DNA of 64,000 nucleotides. Source: Aplysia californica (taxonomy: Eukaryota > Mollusca > Gastropoda > Aplysiida > Aplysiidae). This document shows, piece after piece, positions 63,620 through 64,000 of this stretch. Each line of letters begins with the position of its first letter. The first letter of the stretch is position 1. The notes under the pieces are model-generated. The model had not been told where the DNA came from and did no database searches. It was given only the letters and a program-made list of their open reading frames with translations. Made by a program: the position numbers and the translations under genes. The DNA lies in assembly GCF_000002075.1 (NCBI RefSeq), contig NW_004797297.1, positions 1,743,374-1,807,373 of the forward strand. Direction: 5' to 3'.

Positions 63620-64000
63620 CTACAATATAAGCAACCATATTTATTCCTGGAAAAAAGGTGAAAAACGTGCAACCCCCCCCCCCTCCCAAAATAGTTCGAA
63701 ACGCACTGCGCAATAAACAATATAGAGCAAGTCATAATTCCAAACACTATAAAATAATATTTAGTGTACAAGCTGCTCGACTTTCTTTCATGGTAAACAG
63801 TGCGAAAATTAGGTCCTAAGAAAGACCAAACAGTAAGCCCCCTGAATTGAACATTGAACACTTAAGCTCTAGTACAAGAACCAAAATACTTTTCCATAGA
63901 ATTTCACAATAAAGAAAATATATATTTTAAATGATCATGTTTGACATTGAAAACAAGTTCTATTCCAACTAAGACAAATGTATAACTGCTGTCTCTTACA

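Noticed and set aside
1-64000. LTR retroelements, Polintons, endogenous viruses, toxin genes
   Set aside because: I found no long terminal repeats, protease/integrase or capsid motifs. All reverse-transcriptase signals belong to LINEs.

Overview
This is a window of animal nuclear DNA, most likely from a mollusc and perhaps a gastropod (inference). The evidence is two split metazoan genes with GT-AG introns, a very low coding fraction, many tRNA-type SINEs and MITEs, long dinucleotide arrays and many long poly-C/poly-G tracts. I cannot name the species.

There are two host genes, both on the minus strand. The left gene (328 to about 25091) is the RNA-binding splicing coactivator RBM39/CAPER. 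I could place 13 exons, with splice sites and phases that join into an RS domain, RRM1, RRM2 and a C-terminal UHM. A 30-nt microexon ahead of RRM1 is present twice (19339-19368 and 17691-17720). The right gene (56422 to beyond 63619) is the 3' part of the deubiquitinase USP10, with six exons and the catalytic His and Asp. The Cys-box exons lie outside the window.

The RBM39 intron that splits RRM1 holds a nearly full-length, RNase H-bearing LINE (about 10721-16860, minus). Its ORF1 and ORF2 overlap as TAATG, and only two 1-nt frameshifts in homopolymers separate the APE-RT reading frame from the RNase H frame. The last 45 bases or so of this LINE recur at the 3' ends of two SINE groups scattered through the window (SINE-A and SINE-B). 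This points to a LINE/SINE partnership.

Between the genes, 26.5-36 kb is a dense nest of cut-and-paste elements upstream of RBM39 exon 1. It holds a 2.6-kb inverted repeat whose arms both carry a broken ZSWIM/FAR1-like coding fragment. It also holds a 533-bp hAT-like MITE, a 5.15-kb TIR element with a 6-bp target duplication, two related 240-265 bp MITEs inside that element, and a 1,517-bp hAT-type element with a perfect 8-bp duplication. The whole block is peppered with the self-complementary repeat TCTAGATCTAGA.

From 35.5 to 46.2 kb lie microsatellites, a 2.7-kb pogo/Tigger-like TIR element (41892-44629) that contains a LINE relic and a copy of a 1-1.3 kb repeat, and a dated SINE-in-SINE insertion. 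From 46.2 to 56.4 kb the sequence is mostly unique and may include a long USP10 3' UTR. I found no LTR retroelements, capsid-bearing elements or toxin genes, no functional tRNA or rRNA gene, and no CRISPR.
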